A stretch of 64,000 bases of DNA from CAZFPA01 sp964520975. GTDB lineage: Bacteria > Bacillota > Negativicutes > Selenomonadales > Selenomonadaceae. Below the pieces are notes generated by a model. It searched no databases. It was given only the letters and a program-made list of their open reading frames with translations, and was not told the DNA's origin. Every line of letters starts with the position of its first letter. Position 1 is the first letter of the stretch. The DNA lies in NCBI GenBank assembly GCA_964520975.1, contig CAZFPA010000003.1, positions 1 to 64,000 on the forward strand, read 5' to 3'. Shown here piece by piece: positions 42,494 to 53,712 of this stretch. Both the position numbers and the translations under genes were made by a program.

Positions 42494-43039
42494 ATGAACG
42501 TTTATGATTTTGTCGTAAAAAATATCCGCGGGGAAGAAAAATCCCTGGCGGATTATAAGGGGAAGGTCCTGCTGGTCGTGAATACAGCCAGCAAGTGCGG
42601 CTTTACCCCGCAGTACAAGGAACTGCAGGATCTCTATCTGCAGTATAAGGAAGCCGGCCTGGAGATTTTGGGCTTTCCCAGCAACCAGTTCGCGGAACAG
42701 GAACCGGGCTCTAATGACGAGGTGCAGGAATTCTGCCGCCTGAACTATGGCGTGACGTTCCCGCTGTTTGCCAAAGGCGATGTACGCGGTGAAAATGCGC
42801 AGCCGCTTTTCCAGTACCTGACCAGGCAGCAGGGGTTTGCTGGTTTTGATGAAGGCCATCCTGCAGCCGGGCGCCTCATGGGGGCACTGCAGAAGAATTT
42901 CCCGGAGTATCTCCCGGGCGATTCCATCAAATGGAATTTTACGAAATTCCTCATCAATCGCGAGGGCGAGGTCATTGGCCGCTATGAGCCGACCACTTCA
43001 CCGGCGAGTATGGCAGGAGATATCAAAAAGCTGTTGTGA
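42494..43039 (+). CDS. Glutathione peroxidase family protein (thiol peroxidase)
   Basis: The 181-residue peroxidase has the peroxidatic Cys 35 in NTASKCGFTPQY, Gln 65 in FPSNQF and Trp 147 in KWNFTKF, the family catalytic set. As a Cys enzyme it is likely reduced by the adjacent CPWC protein rather than by glutathione. It detoxifies hydrogen peroxide and organic peroxides in the cytoplasm. The stop codon overlaps the GTG of ohrR. Confidence 0.95.
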   Translation: MNVYDFVVKNIRGEEKSLADYKGKVLLVVNTASKCGFTPQYKELQDLYLQYKEAGLEILGFPSNQFAEQEPGSNDEVQEFCRLNYGVTFPLFAKGDVRGENAQPLFQYLTRQQGFAGFDEGHPAAGRLMGALQKNFPEYLPGDSIKWNFTKFLINREGEVIGRYEPTTSPASMAGDIKKLL

Positions 43040-43473
43040 AAAAAGAAGATCTTTTGAAACTGGAAAATCAGCTGTGTTTTCCCATTTATGCCTGTTCCCG
43101 GGAGATCATCAAGGCGTATTATCCGCTGCTGAAAAAGCTGGACCTCACCTATACGCAGTACCTGGTCATGATGGCGCTCTGGGAATACGGGCAGCTTTCG
43201 GTCAAGGAGCTTGGCGAGAAGCTGTATCTCGATTCCGGCACGCTCACGCCGCTGCTGAAAAAGCTGGAGGCCAAGGGCTGTCTGTGCAAAGAGCGTTCGA
43301 ATGACGATGAGCGCAAGGTACTGGTACAGCTCCTGCCGCAGGGGGAAGCCCTGAAACAAAAGGCACTGGAGGTCCCGCAGGCCATGGCCTGCAAGGTGAA
43401 GCTGCCGGCCGATGATGCGGCGGTCATGTACCATCTGCTCTACCGGATTTTAGGGGATTTGCATCAAAAATAA
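43036..43473 (+). CDS. ohrR: MarR-family organic peroxide sensor OhrR
   Basis: The 145-residue repressor shows the OhrR start LENQLCFPIYACSRE, with sensing Cys 14, followed by a winged helix (LTYTQYLVMMALWE, TLTPLLKKLEAKG). A second Cys at position 119 may allow the two-Cys disulfide mechanism. GTG 43036 overlaps the upstream stop by 3 nt. It likely represses its own operon at 41237-41284. Confidence 0.93.
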   Translation: MKKEDLLKLENQLCFPIYACSREIIKAYYPLLKKLDLTYTQYLVMMALWEYGQLSVKELGEKLYLDSGTLTPLLKKLEAKGCLCKERSNDDERKVLVQLLPQGEALKQKALEVPQAMACKVKLPADDAAVMYHLLYRILGDLHQK

Positions 43474-43491
43474 GGTTTCTGTTGTAAAAAG

Positions 43492-43537
43492 AAACAGGCT
43501 GTCTGCCACCTGCAGAGGTGGGGGACAGCCTGTTTTT
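43492..43537. terminator. Bidirectional intrinsic terminator
   Basis: AAACAGGCTGTC and GACAGCCTGTTT with an inner CCACC/GGTGG pairing. It serves both ohrR and the convergent glycosylase gene. Confidence 0.9.
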
Positions 43538-44042
43538 ATTCCTGGAAAATTTTTTGCCAGGCAGCAAGCAGCATCGGAAAGCGCCAGCGGGCATTGGCCG
43601 GGCTGGTGGAGGGAAGCTCGAGGAAACGGAGGCCGGAGGCCTTCAGCAATTCCTTATTGTATCGCTTGAAGACCTGGGCGGATTTGCCGCCATTGAAGCA
43701 TACGGTATGCAGGGCCGGATACTGCCGGAAAAAGGCGGCAAAATCATTTGAGGCAGCGTCATGGATCGCCGTATCCAGGCTGCCGTCGCGCTGACAGGTG
43801 TCAATGGAGTCCCAAAGGGCGATATGATGCCGCAGCAGCAGGCGCAGCCTTTCCTCATAGGCATCCGGTGCCGCAGCATCCTCGAGCAGCCGGGCCATCA
43901 GGGGCCAGAAACGGTTCTGCGGATGGGCATAATACTGCTGCTGTGCCAGCGAAGTAACCCCTGGCATGGAGCCGAGGATCAGGATGGTACAATTTTTATC
44001 GATACTGGGGGGGAACCCTATACAATTCGGAGAATTTTTCAT
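43536..44042 (-). CDS. DNA-deoxyinosine/uracil glycosylase family protein
   Basis: The 168-residue protein belongs to the UDG superfamily: ILILGSMPGVTSL, then YYAHPQNRFWPLM, and a late LPSTSPANARW loop. This pattern suits deoxyinosine or mismatch uracil repair. It is divergent from the next two-component system and convergent to ohrR, and forms its own unit. Confidence 0.88.
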   Translation of the reverse strand: MKNSPNCIGFPPSIDKNCTILILGSMPGVTSLAQQQYYAHPQNRFWPLMARLLEDAAAPDAYEERLRLLLRHHIALWDSIDTCQRDGSLDTAIHDAASNDFAAFFRQYPALHTVCFNGGKSAQVFKRYNKELLKASGLRFLELPSTSPANARWRFPMLLAAWQKIFQE

Positions 44043-44378
44043 GCTGCATCACCTTTGATTCATATTTTTCGGCGGATAAATTTTGTTCTGCCGAGACGTT
44101 GCCGCGCCGGACTGAGCTCTTGGAAAAAGGCCCATCATCTGCATCCTTCGGGTCCGATTCTTCGCCATCGCAGCAGAACGGAAATTCATACGTTTTATCT
44201 ACTATAAAAGAAATTCAGTCCTTTTTCAATATCCTTCGGTATAGTTAGAAGGAATAAGAGACGGGGCATGGCTGGCTTTCGCCTCGTTAAAATAGCAGGT
44301 GAGCGGTTTTTTCTTGAAAAACCCTGAACAATGACGTTATAATGAAAGCAACAAAGGAAGACAGGAGGCAGGATAAAG
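44043..44378. promoter_or_regulatory. Divergent intergenic region
   Basis: This 336-bp gap has no plausible gene. Its right end holds the third hairpin-promoter module (44280-44345). The left part, with several GC-rich stretches, is otherwise featureless to me. Confidence 0.6.
44280..44345 (+). promoter_or_regulatory. Hairpin-promoter module, copy 3 (response regulator)
   Basis: TTGAAA at 44314-44319 and TATAAT at 44338-44343 have an 18-nt spacer. The -35 lies in the inverted repeat GGTTTTTTCTTGAAAAACC (44305-44323), whose bases differ from copies 1 and 2 while the pairing is kept. The spacer has CTGAACAATGACG. Confidence 0.7.
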
Positions 44379-45053
44379 ATGCGGGCTTTATTAGCGGAGG
44401 ACGATCAGCGCCTGGGAAAGCTGATTAAATATATGCTGGAGCAGAACGGGATTACCGTGGAGTGGGTCACGAGCGGGGACATGATTTATGAATATGCGAT
44501 GTATGAGGACTATGAGGTGCTCATACTGGACTGGATGATGCCGGTGGAAACCGGTGTGAGTGCCTGCAAGCGCCTGCGGGAAAATGGCTATGAAAAGGCC
44601 ATCCTGATACTGACGGCCAAGGATTCGGTAGAGGATCGGGTCACCGGACTGGATGCGGGAGCGGATGATTATCTCGTCAAGCCGTTTGAATTTGCGGAGC
44701 TGCTGGCCCGTCTGCGGGCTCTGGGACGGCGCACGAATCAGAAAATCCAGCAGGATGTGGTGCAGGTCGGTGAATTCACGCTGGACCGTACCTCAAAGGT
44801 GCTGAAAAAGAAGGACCAGCTCATTCAGCTTTCACCGCGGGAATTTCAGATCTTTGATCTGCTGGCCCAGAATATCGGCATTGTTGTTCCGCGCGATATC
44901 ATCCTGGACCGGATCTGGGGCCTGGAGAGCGAAGTGAGCTCGAATAACATCGATTCCTATGTGAAGCTCATCCGCAAGAAGCTGGAGCTGGGCGAGGGGA
45001 AAACCATGATCCACACCATCCGTGGCGTAGGCTACAAGCTGGAGGCAGAATAA
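44379..45053 (+). CDS. OmpR-family response regulator
   Basis: A 224-residue regulator with receiver acidic residues in LLAEDDQRLG, the phospho-acceptor Asp in VLILDWMMPVE, and VKPFEF. The C-terminal winged helix ends THIRGVGYKLEAE-like. AGGAGG precedes the ATG. The kinase gene starts 3 nt after it. Confidence 0.95.
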   Translation: MRALLAEDDQRLGKLIKYMLEQNGITVEWVTSGDMIYEYAMYEDYEVLILDWMMPVETGVSACKRLRENGYEKAILILTAKDSVEDRVTGLDAGADDYLVKPFEFAELLARLRALGRRTNQKIQQDVVQVGEFTLDRTSKVLKKKDQLIQLSPREFQIFDLLAQNIGIVVPRDIILDRIWGLESEVSSNNIDSYVKLIRKKLELGEGKTMIHTIRGVGYKLEAE

Positions 45054-45055
45054 CA

Positions 45056-46390
45056 GTGGAAGAAAAGCTGTCAATGAATGTATTCCGCCGCAGCCGGCGG
45101 CGGCTCACGCTCTTCTATTCTACCATCATGTTTGTGTTCTTTGCAGTGCTCATCTGTGTCGTACATGAAAGCATGCAGTGGTCGCTTTCTTCCGAGCAGG
45201 CCAGGGAGCTCCGTGACACCGCCAATGATGTGGCCTATGCCCAGTCCTTTCTCATGCAGCATCAGCTGCTGTTTGATGACAGCGCGGCGTATACGGGCAG
45301 CCGCGACCGGCTGTTCTTTTATGTATTTGATACGGATGGGCGCATGCTGAATTTTTCGCGGTCATCCTTTCAGATCGAGCCGTTCATTCTCGATACCATC
45401 GAGGACTGGAATGTGGCTGCCGGAGACGTGGCTGTCTTCAGCAAGAAGGATGACAATGGCAAGACCACCAAGGTCATGCTCACGGCGCATCCGATTGTTG
45501 TCAATGGCGAGCTGTCCGGTATGGTCTATGTGGGGAAGGATGTCACGGCCATCTACAATGGCCTGAAAAAATCGACCTATGCCTTGCTTCTGCTGGCCTT
45601 TATCGCGCTGGCCATTGCGACGGTCGTGGGACATGTGATGTCGGGCAAGGCCATCGTGCCGCTGCGTGAGGCTTATGAAAAGCAGCGCCAGTTCGCCGCG
45701 GACGCTTCCCATGAACTGCGGACGCCGTTGAGCGTGGTCATGGCCTCGGCTGATCTGCTGGACAACGATCCATCGATTACCTCGCCTTTTTTGAAGCAGG
45801 TCATTGCGGATGTGCGCGATGAGGTAAAGAAGATGACGAAGCTGGTCAGCGATCTGCTGACTGTCGCGCGCAGCGATAACCAGGCCTTGAAGGTGAAACT
45901 GCAGAAGTTCGATATTTCCGCGCTGATGGAGCAGACCTTGCGGCTCATGCAGCCGCTCGCGGATAAAAAGAACGTGGCTTTGCGGGGCGAGGGCATGGCC
46001 CCGGTGGAAATCCAGGCAGATGAGCAGAAAATCCGTCAGCTGGTGCTGATCCTCGTGGATAATGCTGTCAAGTACACGCCGGATGGCGGGCAGGTTACGC
46101 TGCGTCTGGAGACAGCGGAGGGCGGCCGGGTTCGTTTTTCTGTGCAGGATACGGGCATCGGCATCGCCAAAGCCGATCAGGACCGTATCTTTGATCGCTT
46201 CTACCGGGTCGATAAGGCCCGTTCCCGCGCAATGGGCGGCAACGGACTCGGACTCGCCATTGCGCAGGAGATCGTAAACCTGCATCAGGGAAAGATCCTC
46301 GTGAAGAGCGAGCCGGGACAGGGAACGCAGTTTACCGTGGATTTCAAGGCGAAAACGGAGAATAAGAAGGTAAATCTGAAAAACGGCTAA
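45056..46390 (+). CDS. Sensor histidine kinase
   Basis: The 444-residue kinase has two membrane helices (about residues 20-40 and 165-190) around a ~120-residue periplasmic sensor region. The H box is FAADASHELRTPLS, followed by a normal catalytic domain with NAVKYTPDGG, DTGIGI and GGNGLGLAIA. No complete HAMP domain is obvious; the second helix leads almost directly into HisKA. GTG 45056 with GGAGG upstream is chosen; ATG 45074 is possible. Confidence 0.92.
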   Translation: MEEKLSMNVFRRSRRRLTLFYSTIMFVFFAVLICVVHESMQWSLSSEQARELRDTANDVAYAQSFLMQHQLLFDDSAAYTGSRDRLFFYVFDTDGRMLNFSRSSFQIEPFILDTIEDWNVAAGDVAVFSKKDDNGKTTKVMLTAHPIVVNGELSGMVYVGKDVTAIYNGLKKSTYALLLLAFIALAIATVVGHVMSGKAIVPLREAYEKQRQFAADASHELRTPLSVVMASADLLDNDPSITSPFLKQVIADVRDEVKKMTKLVSDLLTVARSDNQALKVKLQKFDISALMEQTLRLMQPLADKKNVALRGEGMAPVEIQADEQKIRQLVLILVDNAVKYTPDGGQVTLRLETAEGGRVRFSVQDTGIGIAKADQDRIFDRFYRVDKARSRAMGGNGLGLAIAQEIVNLHQGKILVKSEPGQGTQFTVDFKAKTENKKVNLKNG

Positions 46391-46418
46391 GCCTTGGAAA
46401 AAGATAGTGAAAAAATAT

Positions 46419-46468
46419 AGTCAAAAAGTCAAAAAATAGTTTGACTTTTTGACTTTTTTAGTTATAAT
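46419..46468 (+). promoter_or_regulatory. clpB promoter with 8-bp-period TTGAC repeats
   Basis: AGTCAAAAAGTCAAA at 46419-46433 faces TTTGACTTTTTGACT at 46440-46454, a perfect 15-bp inverted repeat made of 8-bp direct repeats. The right arm supplies the -35 TTGACT (46441-46446), 16 nt from TATAAT at 46463-46468. It shares its layout with hsp20. Confidence 0.75.
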
Positions 46469-46527
46469 AAAAGCAGAGGTCGAAACAGACCGCAAAAGTT
46501 TAAAAGCAAACGTCAGGAGGGAGCTTT

Positions 46528-49101
<2,574 letters not shown>

Positions 49102-49115
49102 TCCATTCTGTTTTC

Positions 49116-49149
49116 AGCAGGCAGTCTTTCCAGACTGCCTGCTTTTAAT
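49116..49149 (+). terminator. Intrinsic terminator after clpB
   Basis: AGCAGGCAGTCT and AGACTGCCTGCT form a perfect stem, followed by TTTAATTT. Confidence 0.88.
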
Positions 49150-49212
49150 TTAGTATATATGTATTTCAAGAAAAGACAAAAATAAAATAATTGTGATTTT
49201 AAATAAAAATAC

Positions 49213-49241
49213 TTGCATAAATTGTTTCGCTGTGATATATT
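49213..49241 (+). promoter_or_regulatory. leuA promoter
   Basis: TTGCAT at 49213-49218 and TATATT at 49236-49241 are 17 nt apart, upstream of a long leader. Confidence 0.6.
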
Positions 49242-49271
49242 ATCCCCAGTGAACAAAAACAAATAACTAAA

Positions 49272-49527
49272 ATGCGTTGCAGAGGAATAGTAGGGTCCGG
49301 GGAATGTAAAGAGAGCTGCTGGCCGGTGAGAAGCAGACAGGAAACGGATCGGAACTCACCTTGAAGCAGCTCGCTGAACAGAGTAGGTGGAGCCGGGAAC
49401 TGACCGTTAAAACAGGAGGATATGTTTGTATCCGGAAGGAGTGCACGCCCATGGCGTGAAATTGAGTGGTAACACGTAAGCAAAGTCTTTCGTCTCTTTA
49501 GAGATGGAAAGACTTTTATTTTTTTAC
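49272..49527 (+). ncRNA. T-box leader, leucine-specific
   Basis: Stem I carries AGTAGGGTCCGG, AGAGAGCTGCTGG and the specifier region GGAACTCACCTTGAAGC, where CTC (49355-49357) is a Leu codon. The T-box itself reads GAGTGGTAACACG (49464-49476), and a terminator at 49482-49525 is followed by a T run. Uncharged tRNA-Leu should favour antitermination and leuA expression. The 5' limit is approximate. Confidence 0.92.
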
Positions 49528-49560
49528 AGCTTTTATTTAGAGAAAAGGGGAGAATGTATC

Positions 49561-51231
49561 ATGAAGAATTTTGAGAAATATAAAAAGGGCTATTTTTTAC
49601 CGCCGACGATTGATCTGAGCTGGGCGAAGAAGGAATACCCGGAAAAGGCGCCGGTCTGGTGCAGTGTGGATCTCCGCGATGGCAATCAGGCGTTGATCAT
49701 TCCGATGAGCCTGGATGAAAAGATCGAATTCTTCAAGACACTGGTCAAGGTTGGCTTCAAGGAAATCGAAGTGGGCTTCCCGGCGGCGTCGGAGACGGAA
49801 TATGCTTTTCTGCGCCGGCTGGTCGAGGAAAACCTGATTCCGGATGATGTAACGGTACAGGTGCTCACGCAGGCACGGGAGCACATCATCAAAAAGACGT
49901 TTGAGGCTCTGGACGGAGTAAAGAATGCCATTGTGCATGTCTACAATTCCACCTCCTTTGCCCAGCGGCAGCAGGTCTTCCGTAAATCCAAGGAAGAGGT
50001 CAAGCAGATTGCCATCGAAGGTGCCAAGCTGCTGCAGGAGCTCACGGAAAAGGCTGGCGCAGACTATCGTTTTGAGTATTCGCCGGAAAGCTTCACGGGT
50101 ACCGAGCCGGAATATGCGCTGGAGGTCTGCAACGCAGTACTCGATGTCTGGAAGCCGACAGCTGATCGCAAGGCTATTATCAATATACCGGTAACCGTAG
50201 AGATGTCCATGCCGCATGTCTATGCGATGCAGGTAGCCTATATTTCCCAGAATCTCAAATACCGTGACAATGTAGTGTTGTCCCTGCATCCGCACAATGA
50301 TCGCGGCTGTGGTGTGGCAGACTCGGAGATGGGCATCCTGGCCGGTGCCGACCGCATCGAAGGTACGCTTTTCGGCAATGGTGAGCGTACAGGCAATGCC
50401 GATATCGTGACCATTGCAATGAATATGTTTGCGCTGGGCGTAGATCCGGAGCTTGATTTTTCCAACATGCCGGAGCTCGTTGAAATGTATGAGCGCGTGA
50501 CCCGCATGCAGGTCTATGACCGCCAGCCCTACGCAGGGGATCTCGTGTTTGCCGCCTTTTCCGGCTCGCACCAGGATGCTATTGCCAAGGGCATGCATTG
50601 GCGCGAGGAAAAGGACCCGAACCGCTGGACGGTTCCCTACCTTACCATCGATCCGAAGGATGTGGGGCGTGAGTACGATGGAGATGTCATCCGTATCAAC
50701 AGTCAGTCCGGCAAGGGGGGCGTGGCCTATATCATGGAACAGCGGTATGGGCTTTCTATGCCGAAAAAGCTGCGGGAGGATTTCAGCTACTGCGTGAAGA
50801 GCGTATCCGATCATAAGCATAAGGAGATCATGCCGGATGAAGTCTATCAGATTTTCCAGGATGTATATGTCAATGTAGAAAAACCGTATAAGCTTATTGA
50901 TTTCGTGCTCAAGAAGGAGCCGGACGGCGTACGCTCGGGCGAGGTGCACATGGAGGTCGAGGGCAAGCCGGTAACCTGGAAGGCAAGAGGCAACGGCCGT
51001 CTGGATGCAGTGAGCAACGCCATCCAGCAGAATACGAGTGTACACTATACGGACCTGACCTACAGCGAGCATGCACTGGAAATCGGTTCAAGCTCCCGTG
51101 CGATGGCCTATATCGGCATTACGGGCAAGGACGGGAAGATTACCTGGGGGGCAGGCATGGATACCGATATCATCACGGCATCCATCATGGCACTCGTCAG
51201 TGCGATCAATCGCATGAAGACTGCAAAATAA
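49561..51231 (+). CDS. leuA: 2-isopropylmalate synthase, long form
   Basis: The 556-residue enzyme starts leucine synthesis from 2-ketoisovalerate and acetyl-CoA. The catalytic barrel shows DLRDGNQALI and LHPHNDRGCG. The C-terminal regulatory domain follows from about residue 430. It is of the long LeuA type seen in actinobacteria and some Firmicutes. GGGGAGAATG lies before the ATG. It is controlled by the leucine T-box. Confidence 0.95.
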   Translation: MKNFEKYKKGYFLPPTIDLSWAKKEYPEKAPVWCSVDLRDGNQALIIPMSLDEKIEFFKTLVKVGFKEIEVGFPAASETEYAFLRRLVEENLIPDDVTVQVLTQAREHIIKKTFEALDGVKNAIVHVYNSTSFAQRQQVFRKSKEEVKQIAIEGAKLLQELTEKAGADYRFEYSPESFTGTEPEYALEVCNAVLDVWKPTADRKAIINIPVTVEMSMPHVYAMQVAYISQNLKYRDNVVLSLHPHNDRGCGVADSEMGILAGADRIEGTLFGNGERTGNADIVTIAMNMFALGVDPELDFSNMPELVEMYERVTRMQVYDRQPYAGDLVFAAFSGSHQDAIAKGMHWREEKDPNRWTVPYLTIDPKDVGREYDGDVIRINSQSGKGGVAYIMEQRYGLSMPKKLREDFSYCVKSVSDHKHKEIMPDEVYQIFQDVYVNVEKPYKLIDFVLKKEPDGVRSGEVHMEVEGKPVTWKARGNGRLDAVSNAIQQNTSVHYTDLTYSEHALEIGSSSRAMAYIGITGKDGKITWGAGMDTDIITASIMALVSAINRMKTAK

Positions 51232-51247
51232 AGGAAATTGAGAAAAA

Positions 51248-51276
51248 TTGACAAAACGGGTGGCTGGGTGTAGGAT
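51248..51276 (+). promoter_or_regulatory. Promoter of the cobamide uptake island
   Basis: TTGACA at 51248-51253 and TAGGAT at 51271-51276 have a 17-nt spacer. Confidence 0.7.
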
Positions 51277-51320
51277 AAAAGCAGTCACGTGATCTGTTGG
51301 ATTTTTACAATTGAATAACG

Positions 51321-51480
51321 AGGAACAGGCGCCCGAGAGGGCTTAATAGAGAAGTTGGTGCAATGCCAACGCGGTCCCGCCACTGTATCAGGGAGCGAAG
51401 CTGCATGAAACGTCACTGAAGCGTATGCTTTGGGAAGGCGCAGCCAAGCAATGATCTGAAGCCAGGAGAACTACCTGTTT
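51321..51480 (+). ncRNA. Cobalamin riboswitch
   Basis: Core blocks are GAGAGGGCTTAATAGAGAAG, GGTGCAATGCCAACGCGGTC, the B12 box GCCACTG at 51379-51385, GGGAGC, and GAAGCCAGGAGAACTACCTG. AACAGG and CCTGTT close the outer stem. It binds adenosylcobalamin or a related cobamide. The terminator at 51543-51584 gives the off state for the genes behind it. Confidence 0.97.
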
Positions 51481-51542
51481 GTCAATCACCGTTATAACCT
51501 GCGAGCGATGGGGAGGGGATTTGTTCATTTGTGCTGACAATG

Positions 51543-51584
51543 GGCTTTTCTTCGTGCTTTCGTGCGGAGAAAAGCCTTTTTTTT
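51543..51584 (+). terminator. Riboswitch-controlled terminator
   Basis: GGCTTTTCTTCG and CGGAGAAAAGCC form the stem, followed by eight T, before the cbiK ribosome site. Confidence 0.88.
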
Positions 51585-51617
51585 ATGTAAATTTAAAGAA
51601 AAGCGAGGATGAATGGA

Positions 51618-52613
51618 ATGAAGAAAAACTGGAAAAAATTATTGGTGGCTTCCCTGGCCTGCACTACGCTGCTGGGGGTACCGACCGCAAGCTATGCGGC
51701 TTATATGCTGAATCCGGAGGTCAAGACCGCTACGCCGGCGCTGAAGGAAGCGGCACAGATCGGTGTGCTCAAGAATGAGAATCCGTCCATGCAGAACCTG
51801 GAGAATAAGGATGCCATCGTCGTCATGAGCTTCGGGACGACCTTTAAGAAATCCCGTCAGGCAACGATTCAGGCCTCTGTGAATGAAATCCAGAAGGCCC
51901 ATCCAAACACAAAAATAATCACAGCGTTTACCTCGCACATCATCATTGACCGCATCCAGAAAAAGGAAGGTATCAAGTATCCTACACCGGAGGAGGCCCT
52001 GCAGCAGCTCAAGTCGGAGGGCTATACCCGCGTAGCGCTTGCTTCTTTGGATGTCATTCCGGGTATGGAATACGCCTATGATGTAGCAATTTTCAATGAA
52101 TACAAAGATCAGTTCAAAAAGATGACGCTGGGAACTTCACTCATGTATTGGATGGGACAGGCCGAGCAGCGTGATGATATCACGGAGACGATGAAAGCTC
52201 TGGCAACGCAGTTCCCGAAGCAGGGAGCGGAGGATGCCATCCTCATCATGGCGCATGGTACGCCGCATCCGGCCAATGCCTATTATGCGGTCATGCAGGA
52301 TCGTCTCGATGAGATGGGCCTGAAAAATGTATTCATTTACAGTGTCGAGGGCTGGCCGAGTCTCGCGGATATCATTCCAAAACTCAAGGCACAGGGCATC
52401 AAGAATGTAACGCTCATGCCGATGATGATGGTGGCAGGCGATCATGCCAACAATGATATGGCTGGTGAAGAGAAGGATTCCCATAAGTCGGTATTGGAAG
52501 CAAATGGCATTACAGTAAAGACTTATATCCATGGTTTGGGTGAGAACGAGGCTATCCGTGCTCTGTTCGCGGCGCGGGCCGATGAAGCATGGCAGGCATT
52601 GCAGGCAAAATAA
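51618..52613 (+). CDS. cbiK: Exported CbiK-type sirohydrochlorin cobaltochelatase-like protein
   Basis: The 331-residue protein has a signal peptide (MKKNWKK, hydrophobic core, cleavage near SYA-AYM), then a CbiK chelatase fold: VVMSFGTTFKKSR, a metal-site loop MAHGTPHPANAYY, and a second His in VAGDHANND. Cytoplasmic CbiK inserts cobalt for B12 synthesis. A periplasmic form is known from Desulfovibrio, where it also binds haem. Here it heads the uptake island behind the riboswitch, so a role in cobalt or corrinoid handling outside the cell membrane is inferred. ATG 51618 suits the GAGG site. Confidence 0.9.
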   Translation: MKKNWKKLLVASLACTTLLGVPTASYAAYMLNPEVKTATPALKEAAQIGVLKNENPSMQNLENKDAIVVMSFGTTFKKSRQATIQASVNEIQKAHPNTKIITAFTSHIIIDRIQKKEGIKYPTPEEALQQLKSEGYTRVALASLDVIPGMEYAYDVAIFNEYKDQFKKMTLGTSLMYWMGQAEQRDDITETMKALATQFPKQGAEDAILIMAHGTPHPANAYYAVMQDRLDEMGLKNVFIYSVEGWPSLADIIPKLKAQGIKNVTLMPMMMVAGDHANNDMAGEEKDSHKSVLEANGITVKTYIHGLGENEAIRALFAARADEAWQALQAK

Positions 52614-52622
52614 GCATGGGAG

Positions 52623-52656
52623 GAGCCCTTCATCAAAAGATGAAGGGCTCTTTTTT
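52623..52656 (+). terminator. Intrinsic terminator after cbiK
   Basis: GAGCCCTTCATC and GATGAAGGGCTC form a perfect stem, followed by six T. Read-through to the transport genes or a separate promoter is needed. Confidence 0.9.
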
Positions 52657-52673
52657 GGAATAGGGGATGTTGG

Positions 52674-53669
52674 ATGCAAAGAAGAATCGGTTTAGCAATA
52701 TGCCTGTTTTGTCTGTTGTTAGTTTTGGGGGCATGCGGGGAAAGAAAAACAGGGCCGGCGGCACAGTCCGATGCTCCTGTATATGAGGTTACGGATATCC
52801 GGGGCTATACCACGCAGCTGGCAGCGAAGCCGCAGCGCATATTGACACTGTCCCTGGGAACGGATGAGATTCTGTTGGGACTTGTGGAGCCGGAACGTAT
52901 CGCAGCGGTCAATCAGCTGCTGGATGATCCGGTCAATTCAAATGTTACCGCGCTGGCCAGCCGTTTCAGCCGGAAACTGTCCAATCCTTCCGTTGAGGAG
53001 ATTGCGGCGCTGCAGCCGGAGCTTGTCATTCTGCCGGATTGGGGTGAGGCGGCAAAGGCGGACGCGTTGCGAGACCTGGGAATCCGCGTGGTTGTATGCT
53101 ATGGGGCAAAAAGTGTGGATGAAATCAAAGCCAACATCCGTCTGATTGCCCAGGCTGTAGGGGAGGAAGAACGGGGCAGCAGTCTCATTGCGCAGATGGA
53201 TAGCAAGCTGGCAGAGATTGCGGCTAAGACAGAAGCGATACCTTCCGCGGAAAGAAAGAGTGTCGTATTGCTTTCTGTTATGAGCACGTACGGCGGCAGC
53301 GGCTGTGTCTTTGATGATGTCTGCCGCCTGGCGGCAGTCTGCAATGGCCGGGCCGCGGCGGGAATTCCAAATGGGCAGCCCATGGGGAAGGAAGAGCTCG
53401 TCAAGATCGATCCTGACATCTTGCTGCTGCCCACCTACAACAATCATGGGAGCTTTGATGTGGAGGGCTTCCGCCGCTCCTATCTGGAGGATCCATCCCT
53501 GCAGACGATGAGGGCCATCCGTTTGCGGAACCTGAAGGAGCCGCGGGAAAGTTATATATATAATGACTCGCAGGATGTTGTATTCGGTGTGCAGGAGCTT
53601 GCCTGTATGGCGTATGGCAGTGCCTTTGCACAGCCTGACGGGGAACATTTGACAGCAGTACAGCCATAA
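52674..53669 (+). CDS. btuF: ABC transporter substrate-binding lipoprotein (BtuF-like)
   Basis: The 331-residue lipoprotein has the lipobox LVLGAC and the BtuF/FepB two-lobe fold: RILTLSLGTDEILLGL, LQPELVILPDW and a late QDVVFGVQELACM. It should bind cobamide (or another corrinoid or iron chelate) and deliver it to the BtuCD pair downstream. The cobamide call rests on the riboswitch and locus. Confidence 0.85.
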   Translation: MQRRIGLAICLFCLLLVLGACGERKTGPAAQSDAPVYEVTDIRGYTTQLAAKPQRILTLSLGTDEILLGLVEPERIAAVNQLLDDPVNSNVTALASRFSRKLSNPSVEEIAALQPELVILPDWGEAAKADALRDLGIRVVVCYGAKSVDEIKANIRLIAQAVGEEERGSSLIAQMDSKLAEIAAKTEAIPSAERKSVVLLSVMSTYGGSGCVFDDVCRLAAVCNGRAAAGIPNGQPMGKEELVKIDPDILLLPTYNNHGSFDVEGFRRSYLEDPSLQTMRAIRLRNLKEPRESYIYNDSQDVVFGVQELACMAYGSAFAQPDGEHLTAVQP

Positions 53670-53712
53670 ATAAATGGAGAAGAGGATGAAAGAATATATG
53701 AAAGAGGATGCA

